Below the pieces are notes generated by a model, which saw only the letters and a program-made list of their open reading frames with translations, made no database searches and was not told the origin of the DNA. From contig NZ_CP116339.1 in NCBI RefSeq assembly GCF_028198165.1, positions 4,409,001 to 4,473,000 on the forward strand: a DNA stretch of 64,000 nucleotides. Reading direction: 5' to 3'. A program made the position numbers and the translations under genes. Below, piece by piece: positions 30,901-38,377 of this stretch (its first letter is position 1; each line of letters starts with the position of its first letter). This DNA comes from Pseudoxanthomonas sp. JBR18 (GTDB lineage: Bacteria; Pseudomonadota; Gammaproteobacteria; Xanthomonadales; Xanthomonadaceae).

Positions 30901-31055
30901 TGTTCAATGTTTTCAACAACCAGAAGGTGATTGCGGTTAATGAAGTAGCGGAGAACGGCTACAACACCGACGGCACACCGCTGAACACGTACGGTTCTGC
31001 TCGCGCCTATCAGGCGCCACGCAGCGCACGCTTCATGGTGCAATACGACTTCTGA
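27999..31055 (+). CDS. Oar-like TonB-dependent outer-membrane receptor
   Basis: An outer-membrane active transporter powered by TonB-ExbBD, 1018 residues from the GTG at 27999 (AGGAGAG 5 nt upstream). The signal peptide ends near VFA-QS (residue 29). A carboxypeptidase-regulatory-like beta domain follows (about 34-107), then a TonB-box-like DTVTV (118-122), a plug (about 130-250, with YYVNGFNVTN) and a long beta barrel ending in a terminal Phe (FMVQYDF). In Myxococcus, Oar is tied to export of the PopC protease, and xanthomonads encode many relatives; ligand unknown. Codon use looks less GC-biased than in flanking genes. It has its own terminator, and two sulfotransferase genes follow. Confidence 0.93.
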   Translation: MAGNRTKQAMQRTALSVALGMCFSTAVFAQSNTQGAIFGQAMAGSTVQIVNPDTGFSRSTTVSNDGTYRFSALSTGSYNVTLQDPSGAVVASREGVYVSIGGGTPVNFTSGSNATTLDTVTVRGSAIANPIDVSSVESATVLTAEQLARIPVARDTTSVALLAPGTVRGDNAFGNLASFGGSSVAENQYYVNGFNVTNTFRNLNFSQIPFEAIAEQQVKTGGYGAEFGRSTGGVVNMITKRGTNEFHAGANVFWSPDSLRANTKNVYYANPLTPDSYGKLLEDNSKDEEDQWVGAVWASGALVKDTLFAYGLVQYTQKDSQSYGDVDSFTNNKDSVDNPNWLLKMDWNINDSNKLEFTAFSDTRKTTSRTYLNDPGSLERRNLVGTQHSENGGENYIGKYTGYLTDNFTLTALYGHGTFDRSTYLRTATGDLVEYGGDLAVPATGCPIIVDARSDARKAATGVYGSTCNITGGSIDRKDSKDTRDQYRIDAEWALGDHLIRFGYDRDDYESVAGQAYEGGRVWRYSTNVGPDGELNTADDFDVVREQIVQQGSTVKLKQWAFYVEDSWNITDNFLAYLGARWDTFENLNGNGQSYVKIDKQFGPRLGFSWDVNGDSSLKIYGNAGRYALPLTPSVAVRGASASLFTRQNFNFNQVDPVTGAPIDPTPRSGLQYVNGEFGEPKNPATIAAKNLDPMYQDEFILGFEKQLTEHQSIGAKGTYRKLKAAIDDNCDYTPIYDRAVADGFDPVLPSSGFPYCRMFNPGKSPVYVTDIEDDGVLTEYKIDGSLLSPDAKRSYKALDMFWNGYWERLFVQASWTMSWNKGNTEGGVKSDIGQADTSVTQDFDYKELMVDAYGYLPNDRRHSFKIFGNYQMTDEWSVGANLIVQSGRPKNCLGDLDLDPEPGAANFSPHPYGSSFFRCGTTELGASGPVSAVPRGTAGRLPWTNTLDLNVAYAPQWAPGLQFKVDVFNVFNNQKVIAVNEVAENGYNTDGTPLNTYGSARAYQAPRSARFMVQYDF

Positions 31056-31084
31056 TCGGAGCCCTTGGGCGCCCTCAGAATGAC

Positions 31085-31116
31085 AGACGGCCGCCGAAAG
31101 GCGGCCGTCTTCTTTG
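31085..31116 (+). terminator. Intrinsic terminator of the receptor gene
   Basis: AGACGGCCGCC pairs with GGCGGCCGTCT (11 bp) around a GAAA tetraloop, followed by TCTTTG. It separates the receptor from the sulfotransferase genes transcriptionally, unless there is read-through. Confidence 0.88.
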
Positions 31117-31159
31117 TTCGTAAGCATCCTGGTCCCGTTATGCTGCGAATTCTTACGAC

Positions 31160-32764
31160 ATGAACTTCAGTTCCATGCGCAACACGCTAGACACACTGTG
31201 GGCAGAAGGTCAGGCTCTGGAAACCTCCCGCGACCTGCTGGGTGCGCGCCAGATCTACGAGCGCGTCGTCGCGCTCGATGCGAGCCATATTGCGGCACGG
31301 TTGCGGCTCTCGCGCTTCGCCCAAGTCTCCGATGAGTACATTCTCGCGCGACGGCATGTGATTGAGGCTGCGGACGCCATCCGCTCGGGGGCGAGCACCC
31401 GATTGGTCGCATTCGTCACCCAGCGACTACTCGATTTCGCAGAGGAAGGCGAGGTTGCGGCACTGGTACTCTCGCTTGAATGGGCCGATCCAGAGATTCT
31501 GAGGCAAGCCGCCCCGCTGGCCCAGCACCTCTGGTTGTCGGGACGGTACGAGGACGCAATGCGCTTTCTCGACTCGGTGGAACCTCGCCTTCCGCCGAAT
31601 GCGCTACTGCTCCTCACGCGCGCGAATGTCCTGCGCTACTTGGGCAATATGCAAGAGGCAAGCCGCCATTACCACCGCGCACTCGAGGTGGAACCCGCGC
31701 TGGTCGATGCGCATTGGGCCCTGGCCACGCATGAACGGGATCCAGCGCCTCCATTGAGACTTGAACGTCTCCGCGCAGCCGCCAGAAGCCACACCAGAGG
31801 CAGTATTGAAGCCGCTCACCTGCGCTATGCGCAGTTCCGCGACCTCGACCATCTCGATCGCCGGGCAGAGGCGTGGGCGGCACTGCAACGCGGCGCCAGC
31901 ATCATGGCTTCCGCTTCACGACACGACGCATCGCGCGACCACCAGGCGCTACGCCGCCTGGAGACACTCGGATGCCAGCCCTCGCAGGCTGACACTGGCA
32001 AGCCGACGCAACCCACGCCGCTCTTCATCGTCGGCCTCCCCCGGACCGGCACGACCTTGCTGGATCGGATCCTCGGCAACCATGGCTGGGTCAGCAGCAC
32101 TGGGGAACGCAACGATTTCGCGGCTGCCGTCAGCGAGGTATCAGACCACTTTTTCGGCACGCTGCTACAGGAGGAACTGCCCTCGACGTTCCTCGATATC
32201 GATCTGAAGCAAGTTGGTCACCTGTATGTCCAGCGGTTGCGCCGCCACGCATCCGCAACTGCATATGCGATCGACAAAAATCCGCAAAACCTTTTCAACC
32301 TCCCCTTGATCGTACGCGCACTGCCCAACGCCAAGATCCTCATCCTCGAGCGCGACCCCATGGATGCCGCATTCTCCAACCTCAAGGAGTTGTTCCAGGG
32401 AGGCGCCTATGCGTATAGCTATGATTTCGCTTCGCTAGCGGTGCGAACCTCCGGGGCCATGCGACTCGCACACGACTGGCAGAAGCAGAACCCAGGCGCT
32501 ATCCGTATCGTGCCCTATGCAGCACTCGTGCAGACGCCTGACGAAACGATTAAGCACCTGCTTGAATTTATCGGACTCCCGCCCGCTGACGGATTGACCG
32601 ACATCACGTCGAACCGCTCGGCCGTGACTACCGCCAGCAGCAGCCAGGTGCGCGAGCCGCTGAACACTCGCGCGTTGGGTGCATGGCGGCGCTATGCATC
32701 CGAACTGGCGCCGCTCCAAGCGCTACTCGAACAGGAGCGCGGTGCGAATGTCCCACGTGCCTAG
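31160..32764 (+). CDS. TPR-sulfotransferase 1
   Basis: A putative PAPS-dependent sulfotransferase, 534 residues. The N-terminal half (about 1-270) is helical with tetratricopeptide-like repeats (for example NALLLLTRANVLRYLGNMQEA, SRHYHRALEVEPALVDAHWA). The C-terminal sulfotransferase domain has the 5'-phosphosulfate loop VGLPRTGTTLL (291-301), DKNPQN (372-377) and the 3'-phosphate motif ERDPMDAAFSNLKELF (397 onward). The TPR-plus-sulfotransferase layout suggests a protein or peptide substrate; a small-molecule acceptor cannot be excluded. No signal peptide, so cytoplasmic. Its stop overlaps the next gene by 17 nt. An ATG at 31175 is an alternative start. Confidence 0.88.
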   Translation: MNFSSMRNTLDTLWAEGQALETSRDLLGARQIYERVVALDASHIAARLRLSRFAQVSDEYILARRHVIEAADAIRSGASTRLVAFVTQRLLDFAEEGEVAALVLSLEWADPEILRQAAPLAQHLWLSGRYEDAMRFLDSVEPRLPPNALLLLTRANVLRYLGNMQEASRHYHRALEVEPALVDAHWALATHERDPAPPLRLERLRAAARSHTRGSIEAAHLRYAQFRDLDHLDRRAEAWAALQRGASIMASASRHDASRDHQALRRLETLGCQPSQADTGKPTQPTPLFIVGLPRTGTTLLDRILGNHGWVSSTGERNDFAAAVSEVSDHFFGTLLQEELPSTFLDIDLKQVGHLYVQRLRRHASATAYAIDKNPQNLFNLPLIVRALPNAKILILERDPMDAAFSNLKELFQGGAYAYSYDFASLAVRTSGAMRLAHDWQKQNPGAIRIVPYAALVQTPDETIKHLLEFIGLPPADGLTDITSNRSAVTTASSSQVREPLNTRALGAWRRYASELAPLQALLEQERGANVPRA

Positions 32765-34313
32765 TTATACGGAGCTCCACGCCTTGGCCGAAGCTGCAGC
32801 GGGACGAGGTCAGTTTCCGGAGGCGCTTGCCCTCTTCGGACAAGCGCTTCTGCTCAGACCGGATGACGCCACCACGCTGATGCAGCTGTCGTATTTGCAC
32901 TCAATGCTGGGGCACTACGGTATTGCGCATGAGCATGCGCTGCGCGCCTACGCCACCGGTACCAACTCGCCCAGCGTCTTGATGGAGCTGATCCCACGTC
33001 TGCGCACCTTCAACGAGGTGCCGGCCCTGCGTGAATGCATACGGCGCATGATGCCGTTGTCCCGCATCCCCATTCCCGTGTTGATCAAGGCAGCTGCGCA
33101 TCTGAGCTACGTCAACCTACCGGAAGAAGCCATCACGTTACTGGACGAGGCCAAGCGCGCTGACCCTGACTTTCCGACGACCTTGTTGGCAAGGACGCAG
33201 GTCTTGACCTATCTCGGTCGCTTTCGCGAGGCCGAACAGGATGTCCTGCGCGCACTCAGACGCGCGCCTGAAATCGCGCAGGGATGGTGGCTACAGGCTC
33301 CGCTACGCAAGCAACAGGCCAATGCAAATCACGTCGACGCCATCCGTGCGGAACTTGCACGCCCACATCGCAAGCATGAAGACGTTGCCTTGCTGGGCTT
33401 CGCCCTGCACAAGGAGCTGGACGATCTCGGTGACATAGCTGGCGCCTGGGATGCCTTAATGCTGGGCTGCCATGCCAAACGCGCGGCACTCAGGTATTCC
33501 TCCACGGATACCATCAAACTGATGGACGCCCTGATCAATTACTCACCTGTAATGACGCCTGTGCCGGTGCAGGAAACTGGACCGAAGCCAATCTTCATCG
33601 TGGGCATGCACCGCTCTGGCACCACCTTGCTCGAACAACTGCTTGACGGCTCACCACAGGTGCGTGGAATTGGAGAGTTGTACGACTTCACCAGCGCTAT
33701 GCGCTACGTGACTGATCACCATTGCCCTGGCGTGGTCGATCTCGAATTGATCCGACGCGCCGCACACGCCGACCTCAAGGTCGCCGGCCAGCGCTACCTT
33801 GGTGGCGTTGCATGGCGCCTGCGAGGCGAGGCGTTCTTCACTGACAAGTTGCCATCCAACTTCCTCAATATCGGCTTCATCGCGTCAGCACTGCCACGGG
33901 CCAGGATCCTGCATATGATGCGCGACCCGATCGAGACCTGCTTTTCCAACTTGCGCGAGCTGTTTTCCGGCGCGAATCCCTACAGCTACGACATGACGGA
34001 GCTGGCCAGCTACTACAAACAGTATCAACGCCTGATGGCACATTGGCATCGACGCTTCCCTGGACGCATCCTCGATGTGGACTATTCCCGATTGGTGAAT
34101 GATCCAGAGGCGACATTGCGCGAGGTTTGCGACTTCTGCGAGCTGGACTTTGATCCGGCCATGCTGGAGCTGGATAACCGCGAGCGCGGTGTGGTAACGG
34201 CCAGTGCCGTCCAGATCCGCGCCGGAATCCAGGCCCGCCAGACACCAAAGTGGGCACCATATGAAGCCCTGTTGCAGCCGCTGATCAAGGCGTTGGCTGA
34301 GGGTGAAGCATGA
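32748..34313 (+). CDS. TPR-sulfotransferase 2
   Basis: A second putative PAPS-dependent sulfotransferase, 521 residues, with the same architecture as its upstream neighbour. TPR-like helices include LAEAAAGRGQFPEALALFGQ and ARTQVLTYLGRFREAEQDV. The catalytic domain has VGMHRSGTTLL (285-295), DKLPSN (366-371) and MRDPIETCFSNLRELF (391 onward). Similarity to the first copy is clear at motifs but low elsewhere, so this is not a recent duplication. It starts 17 nt inside the upstream gene, with AGGAG 11 nt before the ATG. The two are surely cotranscribed and may form a heteromer or act on different substrates. Confidence 0.88.
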   Translation: MSHVPSYTELHALAEAAAGRGQFPEALALFGQALLLRPDDATTLMQLSYLHSMLGHYGIAHEHALRAYATGTNSPSVLMELIPRLRTFNEVPALRECIRRMMPLSRIPIPVLIKAAAHLSYVNLPEEAITLLDEAKRADPDFPTTLLARTQVLTYLGRFREAEQDVLRALRRAPEIAQGWWLQAPLRKQQANANHVDAIRAELARPHRKHEDVALLGFALHKELDDLGDIAGAWDALMLGCHAKRAALRYSSTDTIKLMDALINYSPVMTPVPVQETGPKPIFIVGMHRSGTTLLEQLLDGSPQVRGIGELYDFTSAMRYVTDHHCPGVVDLELIRRAAHADLKVAGQRYLGGVAWRLRGEAFFTDKLPSNFLNIGFIASALPRARILHMMRDPIETCFSNLRELFSGANPYSYDMTELASYYKQYQRLMAHWHRRFPGRILDVDYSRLVNDPEATLREVCDFCELDFDPAMLELDNRERGVVTASAVQIRAGIQARQTPKWAPYEALLQPLIKALAEGEA

Positions 34314-34676
34314 TGGCTTGTGCTGCGTTTTTTAATGCTCTGCGAAACCCTGCTCTCAGGCTGAGTGCATTGCTCCGGGGTAACTGAGCAACGACAACTC
34401 AGATGATCCACGGATCGAAACTTCCTCAAGTTTCAAGAGGGCGAATGAATTCCGCTCGAATTTGCGTCACCTATCATCGCGCCGCCGTAACCACAGGCGC
34501 AGGCTGAACGACACATGGTCGCCCAAACGTAGATCGGCAGGCCACACCTCTTCTTCATCCTGAGTGAGCCCTCGCTCAGCAATGACCTTGCCTTGTCGGC
34601 GATGTCGGATCTGAAGCTGTGCGATGCCGGCACCGGGCCGCGCCAGCCTCCGGGCCAACCTCCTGCGAGGGGATTA
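34314..34676. other. 363-bp segment between the sulfotransferase genes and repeat copy 2; no convincing gene
   Basis: Relatively AT-rich at its left end (GTTTTTTAATG near 34328) but without a stem before the T-run, so no clear terminator. A minus-strand frame of 63 codons (34467-34658) starts only with TTG directly abutting an AGGAGG and is not recognised. The segment may be degraded DNA at the right edge of the inserted block. Confidence 0.5.
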
Positions 34677-34785
34677 CCCGATGATGATGATGGCCCGGGC
34701 CAAGGAGGCCGACAGCACCCCGGTCTCCCCCGGCGAAACCACGCTGAGCGTCAGCATCGAGGCGGTGTTCGAACTGGGACGCTAA
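34677..34785 (+). pseudogene. Displaced 3' fragment of the SIMPL gene (direct repeat copy 2)
   Basis: 109 bp matching 27634-27742 with three mismatches. It keeps the SIMPL reading frame to a TAA stop (ending [10 protein letters not shown]) but has no upstream coding sequence, so it is a 35-codon orphan tail. It marks the right boundary of the receptor-sulfotransferase block. The fragment shows that the SIMPL 3' end was duplicated or that DNA was inserted there with regeneration of the gene end. Confidence 0.92.
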
Positions 34786-34917
34786 CCACGCGCAGGGGCG
34801 CGCAGCCACTTGCCTTGCCAGGTTCCAACGCGCAGAGTCGGAAGCGCGGCCGTCGCAACCCCCTTCGCGGCGGTCGTGCGTTGATTCCGAAACATGTCCA
34901 GACACCGGAGGTGGTCC

Positions 34918-35589
34918 ATGGTTCGCACGTATCCGCATGACACAGAGGCCGGGCTCAACCCCGCGCGCATTGGCGGGATCGCCACGGCGATCCTGGTGCA
35001 CGCGGTGGCGCTCATGCTGTTGTTGATTCCCGCCACCCTACCCCCACTGGCCCAGCGGTTGCCCGATCGGCGTCCTCAGCTGGAAATCATCAAAAAGCCG
35101 GTCGAGGTGCCCGTGACGGCGCCGCCGCCGGCAGATCCCAAGCCCCCCATCGCCGCCCCACGCACACCGACAACGGCCACGCCGGTCGTTTCCCCACCTG
35201 CACCCGAACCGGTCGAGATCACCCAGGCAGATCCGATGCCATGGACGCCACCGGCCACCATCGCGCCTGCAGCACCCACCAGCGCCGCGCCGGCACCGTC
35301 AACGGGCCCGATCAGCGCCTCACACCTGTCCTACGTCAGTGCGCCCGCGCCCCGCTATCCACGCGCGTCCATCGCCCGCCGTTCAGAAGGCACGGTGATG
35401 CTGCGCGTGCTGGTGGACGTGGACGGCAAGCCGCTGGAGGTGGTGATCGAGACTAGCAGCGGCGATCGGGAGTTGGATCGCGCCGCGCGTCAGCAGGTGC
35501 TGGACAACTGGCGGTTCCAGCCCGCCATGCAGGATGGTCATCCGGTCCAGGCCTACGGTCGGGTCCCGGTGGACTTCCGCCTGCGCTGA
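34918..35589 (+). CDS. TonB-like energy transducer
   Basis: Transmits proton-motive force from ExbBD to outer-membrane receptors. 223 residues. A short cytoplasmic N-terminus is followed by one membrane segment (about 20-40) and a Pro/Ala/Thr-rich periplasmic spacer (about 55-145). The C-terminal TonB domain includes PRYPRASIARRSEGTVMLRV, a DxxGKPLEV strand and VLDNWRFQPAMQDG. The ATG at 34918 has GGAGG upstream. exbB and exbD are not adjacent. It lies just outside the right repeat, so it may have been the original neighbour of the SIMPL gene. Confidence 0.9.
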   Translation: MVRTYPHDTEAGLNPARIGGIATAILVHAVALMLLLIPATLPPLAQRLPDRRPQLEIIKKPVEVPVTAPPPADPKPPIAAPRTPTTATPVVSPPAPEPVEITQADPMPWTPPATIAPAAPTSAAPAPSTGPISASHLSYVSAPAPRYPRASIARRSEGTVMLRVLVDVDGKPLEVVIETSSGDRELDRAARQQVLDNWRFQPAMQDGHPVQAYGRVPVDFRLR

Positions 35590-35611
35590 TCTACGCAGCG
35601 TGCGATGCCGG

Positions 35612-35635
35612 AGCGCCGGGCCATGTCCCGGCGCT
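35612..35635. terminator. Hairpin between convergent tonB and rlmH
   Basis: The 9-bp stem AGCGCCGGG / CCCGGCGCT has a 6-nt loop. No strong T-tract. It lies between two convergent stops. Confidence 0.55.
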
Positions 35636-35641
35636 TCGATT

Positions 35642-36112
35642 TCAGGCACGGTGATAGGGGTGATTGGCGAGCATCGCCGCAGCGCGATACAACTGCTCGG
35701 CGACGATCAGGCGCACCATCATGTGTGGCAGGGTCAGCGGGCCGATCGACCAGGTCTCATGCGCGGCGGCCAGCACGTCCGGTGCGTGGCCTTCCGGACC
35801 CCCAATGAGGAACGCCAGGTCACGGCCCTGACCGCGCCAGTGCTCCAGGCGCTGGGCCAGGTGTTCTGACGAATAGGGCTTGCCGGTCACTTCCAGCGCG
35901 ACGATGTGCGCGCCCTTGGGCAACGCCGCCAGCACGCGCTGGCCCTCGTCCTCGATGGCGCGTTGCGCGTCGCGGTGCTTCCCGCGCAGCCCGGGCGTGA
36001 CTTCGACCAGTTCAAACGGCAACCAGTGCAACAGGCGTTTCTGGTATTCGGCAAAGCCCTGCGCAACCCAGCCAGGCGCGCGCTCACCGGTGGCAATCAG
36101 TCGGGCTTTCAT
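35642..36112 (-). CDS. rlmH: 23S rRNA (pseudouridine1915-N3)-methyltransferase RlmH
   Basis: A SPOUT-class methyltransferase acting on pseudouridine 1915 in helix 69 of 70S ribosomes. 156 residues, usual length. Motifs: MKARLIATGERAPGWV at the start, the knot region ALEVTGKPYSSEHLAQ, FLIGGPEGHAPDV and LTLPHMMVRLIVAEQLYRAA. It is the last gene of the leuS-lptE-holA-nadD-rsfS-rlmH series, 106 bp after rsfS. Confidence 0.97.
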   Translation of the reverse strand: MKARLIATGERAPGWVAQGFAEYQKRLLHWLPFELVEVTPGLRGKHRDAQRAIEDEGQRVLAALPKGAHIVALEVTGKPYSSEHLAQRLEHWRGQGRDLAFLIGGPEGHAPDVLAAAHETWSIGPLTLPHMMVRLIVAEQLYRAAAMLANHPYHRA

Positions 36113-36218
36113 ACCTAGCGCCGGACGCGAGTGGAGAACAGCACAGCGTGCTGGGGCGAGTTGCGATCATCGCGATCGAGCGGACTCGCGCTCTGCTGGC
36201 CGCTCACGCCTTAAACGC

Positions 36219-36614
36219 TCACTCCAGTTCTTCCGGCGGCTGGTCGCCAACGGTCCACAGGCGCTCCAACGCATAGAACTCACGGACGCGCGGCAACATG
36301 ATGTGGACGATCACATCGCCCAGATCCACCAAAACCCATTCCGCCTCGCGTTCACCCTCCACGCCCAGCGGCATGACATCAAGCTTCTTGGCGAACTTGA
36401 CCACCTCGTCGGCGATCGACTTGACGTGCCGCGTCGAAGTCCCCGAGGCGATGACCAGATAGTCGGATACGCTGGACTTGCCGCGCACGTCGATCTCGAC
36501 GACGTCCTTGGCCTTGAGCTCATTGACGGCTGCATGCACGGTGGCGAGCAGGTCCGGTAGCGCAGGAGGCGGACTGGGCAGACGGGTCTTGATGACTTGG
36601 GCTTGGCTGGACAA
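36219..36614 (-). CDS. rsfS: Ribosomal silencing factor RsfS
   Basis: Binds L14 on the 50S subunit and blocks subunit joining when nutrients are short. 131 residues with the conserved DUF143 core (ELKAKDVVEIDVRGKSSVSD, VIASGTSTRHVKSIADEV, WVLVDLGDVIVHIMLPRVRE). The start is most likely the TTG at 36614, since the product from there matches related xanthomonad proteins as I remember them and no ATG lies before the conserved domain. It follows nadD by 31 bp. A minus-strand TATAAT at 36645-36650 could give it a separate promoter. Confidence 0.94.
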   Translation of the reverse strand: MSSQAQVIKTRLPSPPPALPDLLATVHAAVNELKAKDVVEIDVRGKSSVSDYLVIASGTSTRHVKSIADEVVKFAKKLDVMPLGVEGEREAEWVLVDLGDVIVHIMLPRVREFYALERLWTVGDQPPEELE

Positions 36615-36644
36615 AAGAGAGACTTGGCTGATCGACAGGGCGCG

Positions 36645-36650
36645 ATTATA
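36645..36650 (-). promoter_or_regulatory. Possible internal -10 element for rsfS-rlmH
   Basis: The minus strand reads TATAAT here, at the very end of nadD. Start of transcription would fall near 36638, about 24 nt before the rsfS TTG. No good -35 is present (CGGTCT at the expected distance), so this is tentative. Confidence 0.35.
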
Positions 36651-37305
36651 GCGCCGACGCCCCGTAGAGACCGTGGGCTTGGATGAACGCGGCGACAGGC
36701 GGCGGCAGCAGAGCCTGCCAGTTCCGCCCCGTGGCGATCCGCTGGCGCACCTCGGTGGCCGATTCGGCCTGCAGCGGCTGGTGCAGCGCCATCACCCGCC
36801 CCGCGGGAGCCGCGCGCAAGGCGGCGGGGTCGTCGACCCAGCGCCCACGCATGGCCTGGGCCAGTGGTGCGGGCATCGTGGACAGTTCCGATTCGCCACG
36901 ATCGGCGATCACCAGATGGGCCAGCCCCGGGAGCGCCTCCCACGCATGCCAGGTGCTCAGGGCCAGGAAACTGTCCGCGCCCATCAGCAGCGCCATCGGC
37001 GCCTCCGGGCCTAGCTCACCACGCCAGCCGCGCAAGGTGTCGACCGTGTAGGAGGGACCTGGCCGGTCCAGTTCCCGACGATCCACGCGAAGCAGCGGAT
37101 CTGAGAGGGCAACGGCTTCCAGCATCGCCAGACGCTGGACCGAACTGGCGCCCGGCGGTGCTCGGTGGGGCGGGTCGGCGGCAGGGACCAGCGTGACGGT
37201 ACAGTCCAGGGCACGCCCGGCGGCGTGCGCAATGGACAGGTGCCCGTTATGAAACGGGTCGAAGGTGCCGCCGTAGATCAGCGTAAGTGGGACCGGCGTC
37301 TGCAT
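36646..37305 (-). CDS. nadD: Nicotinate-nucleotide adenylyltransferase
   Basis: Joins nicotinate mononucleotide and ATP to form deamido-NAD in NAD biosynthesis. 219 residues. The nucleotidyltransferase signature GGTFDPFHNGH is at 12-22, and the C-terminal motif SATEVRQRIATGRNW matches the S-x-T-x-x-R of the family. Located between holA (39 bp upstream) and rsfS, in the standard proteobacterial order. Confidence 0.97.
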   Translation of the reverse strand: MQTPVPLTLIYGGTFDPFHNGHLSIAHAAGRALDCTVTLVPAADPPHRAPPGASSVQRLAMLEAVALSDPLLRVDRRELDRPGPSYTVDTLRGWRGELGPEAPMALLMGADSFLALSTWHAWEALPGLAHLVIADRGESELSTMPAPLAQAMRGRWVDDPAALRAAPAGRVMALHQPLQAESATEVRQRIATGRNWQALLPPPVAAFIQAHGLYGASAL

Positions 37306-37344
37306 GGGCGTTCTCGCTGGGCCGCGCTCCGGTCAAGCGCGGAA

Positions 37345-38376
37345 TCAGGCCACCAGGCGCGTGGCGGCGCCATCGGCGATGGCCAGCAGCAGGCGTTCGA
37401 GCGACACCCAGGCGTCGCCTTCGGCGCGGCCCTTGGCGATGCGGTCGATGCGCGAGGCCTCGGCCACCAGACGCGCCCAGCGTGCGGCGCTGGTGTGCCG
37501 TTGCAGCGCACGCTTGAACGGTGCCTGCCGACTTTCCCAGATCCCCTGCCCCTTCATCTCGGCGGCCAGATTGCCGCCCCGCTCGGCGGTGCGGGCCAAC
37601 TGGGCGGTACTGAGCAGGTTGCGCACGATCATCGGCATCAACGCCGCCACTGCCTCGCCCTCGGCGCGCAGGCCCTGGAGCATGCGCGAGGCCAGCGCGG
37701 CATTGCCCGACCAGGTGACCTCGATCAATCGAAACACGTCGAACCGCGCCGCATCGGCCACCAACGATTCCATCGTCGCCAGATCCAGGGTCTGCCCCTG
37801 GGCCAATAGGGCCAGCTTGTCGATCTCCTGCGCGGCGGCCAGCAGATTGCCTTCCACCCGTTCCACCAGGCTGGCGATGGCATCGCGTTCGGCGCGCAAA
37901 CCCTTGGCCCGCAAGCGCGCCTGGACCCAGCCGGACAACTCGTGGGGCTTGATCGCCCAGGCGATCGACAGCACGCCGATCCGCTCGATCGCGTCGGCCC
38001 ATTTGCCGCGATGCGCCTTGCTCCATTCGCCAGCGGTGACCAGCAGCACCACGTCCTGCGGCGGGCGCGCGCAGAAGGCACTGATCACCTCGGCGCCTTC
38101 CTTGCCGGGCTTGCCGGTCGGCAGGCGCACCTCGACCAGGCGCCGGGCGCTGAACAGACTGGGCGCATCGAAACTGGCCTGCAGGCCAGTCCAATCCACT
38201 TCACGCCCTTCCACATCGAACACTTCGCGTTCGGCGATGCCCTCGGCCCGGGCCCGGGCGCGGATCGCATCGGCCGCCTCCAGCACCAGCAGAGCCTCAG
38301 GCCCTGCGATCAGGTAGGCCGGCGCCAGTGCGGCTTCGGCCCCCTGCGTCGCTAGCCGGTCGGCAGGCAACTCCAT
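37345..38376 (-). CDS. holA: DNA polymerase III subunit delta
   Basis: The clamp-loader subunit that opens the beta clamp. 343 residues, the usual size. Recognisable segments are PAYLIAGPEALLVLEAADAI near the start, SLFSARRLVEVRLPTGKPGK, and the helical collar domain at the end (RNLLSTAQLARTAERGG). The MELPADRLA start at 38376 is one base after the lptE stop, so translation is coupled. An upstream in-frame extension would lie inside lptE. Confidence 0.96.
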   Translation of the reverse strand: MELPADRLATQGAEAALAPAYLIAGPEALLVLEAADAIRARARAEGIAEREVFDVEGREVDWTGLQASFDAPSLFSARRLVEVRLPTGKPGKEGAEVISAFCARPPQDVVLLVTAGEWSKAHRGKWADAIERIGVLSIAWAIKPHELSGWVQARLRAKGLRAERDAIASLVERVEGNLLAAAQEIDKLALLAQGQTLDLATMESLVADAARFDVFRLIEVTWSGNAALASRMLQGLRAEGEAVAALMPMIVRNLLSTAQLARTAERGGNLAAEMKGQGIWESRQAPFKRALQRHTSAARWARLVAEASRIDRIAKGRAEGDAWVSLERLLLAIADGAATRLVA

Positions 38377-38377
38377 G

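Noticed and set aside
34314..34345. T-run after the second sulfotransferase as a terminator
   Set aside because: No stem precedes the run, so it does not form a rho-independent terminator.
34467..34658. 63-codon minus-strand ORF inside the block's right edge
   Set aside because: Only a TTG start directly against an AGGAGG with no spacing; no recognisable family. Kept as unassigned sequence.
27743..34676. Integrase, transposase or tRNA attachment site explaining the insertion
   Set aside because: None was found in any frame; the flanking repeats are in a protein gene, not a tRNA gene.
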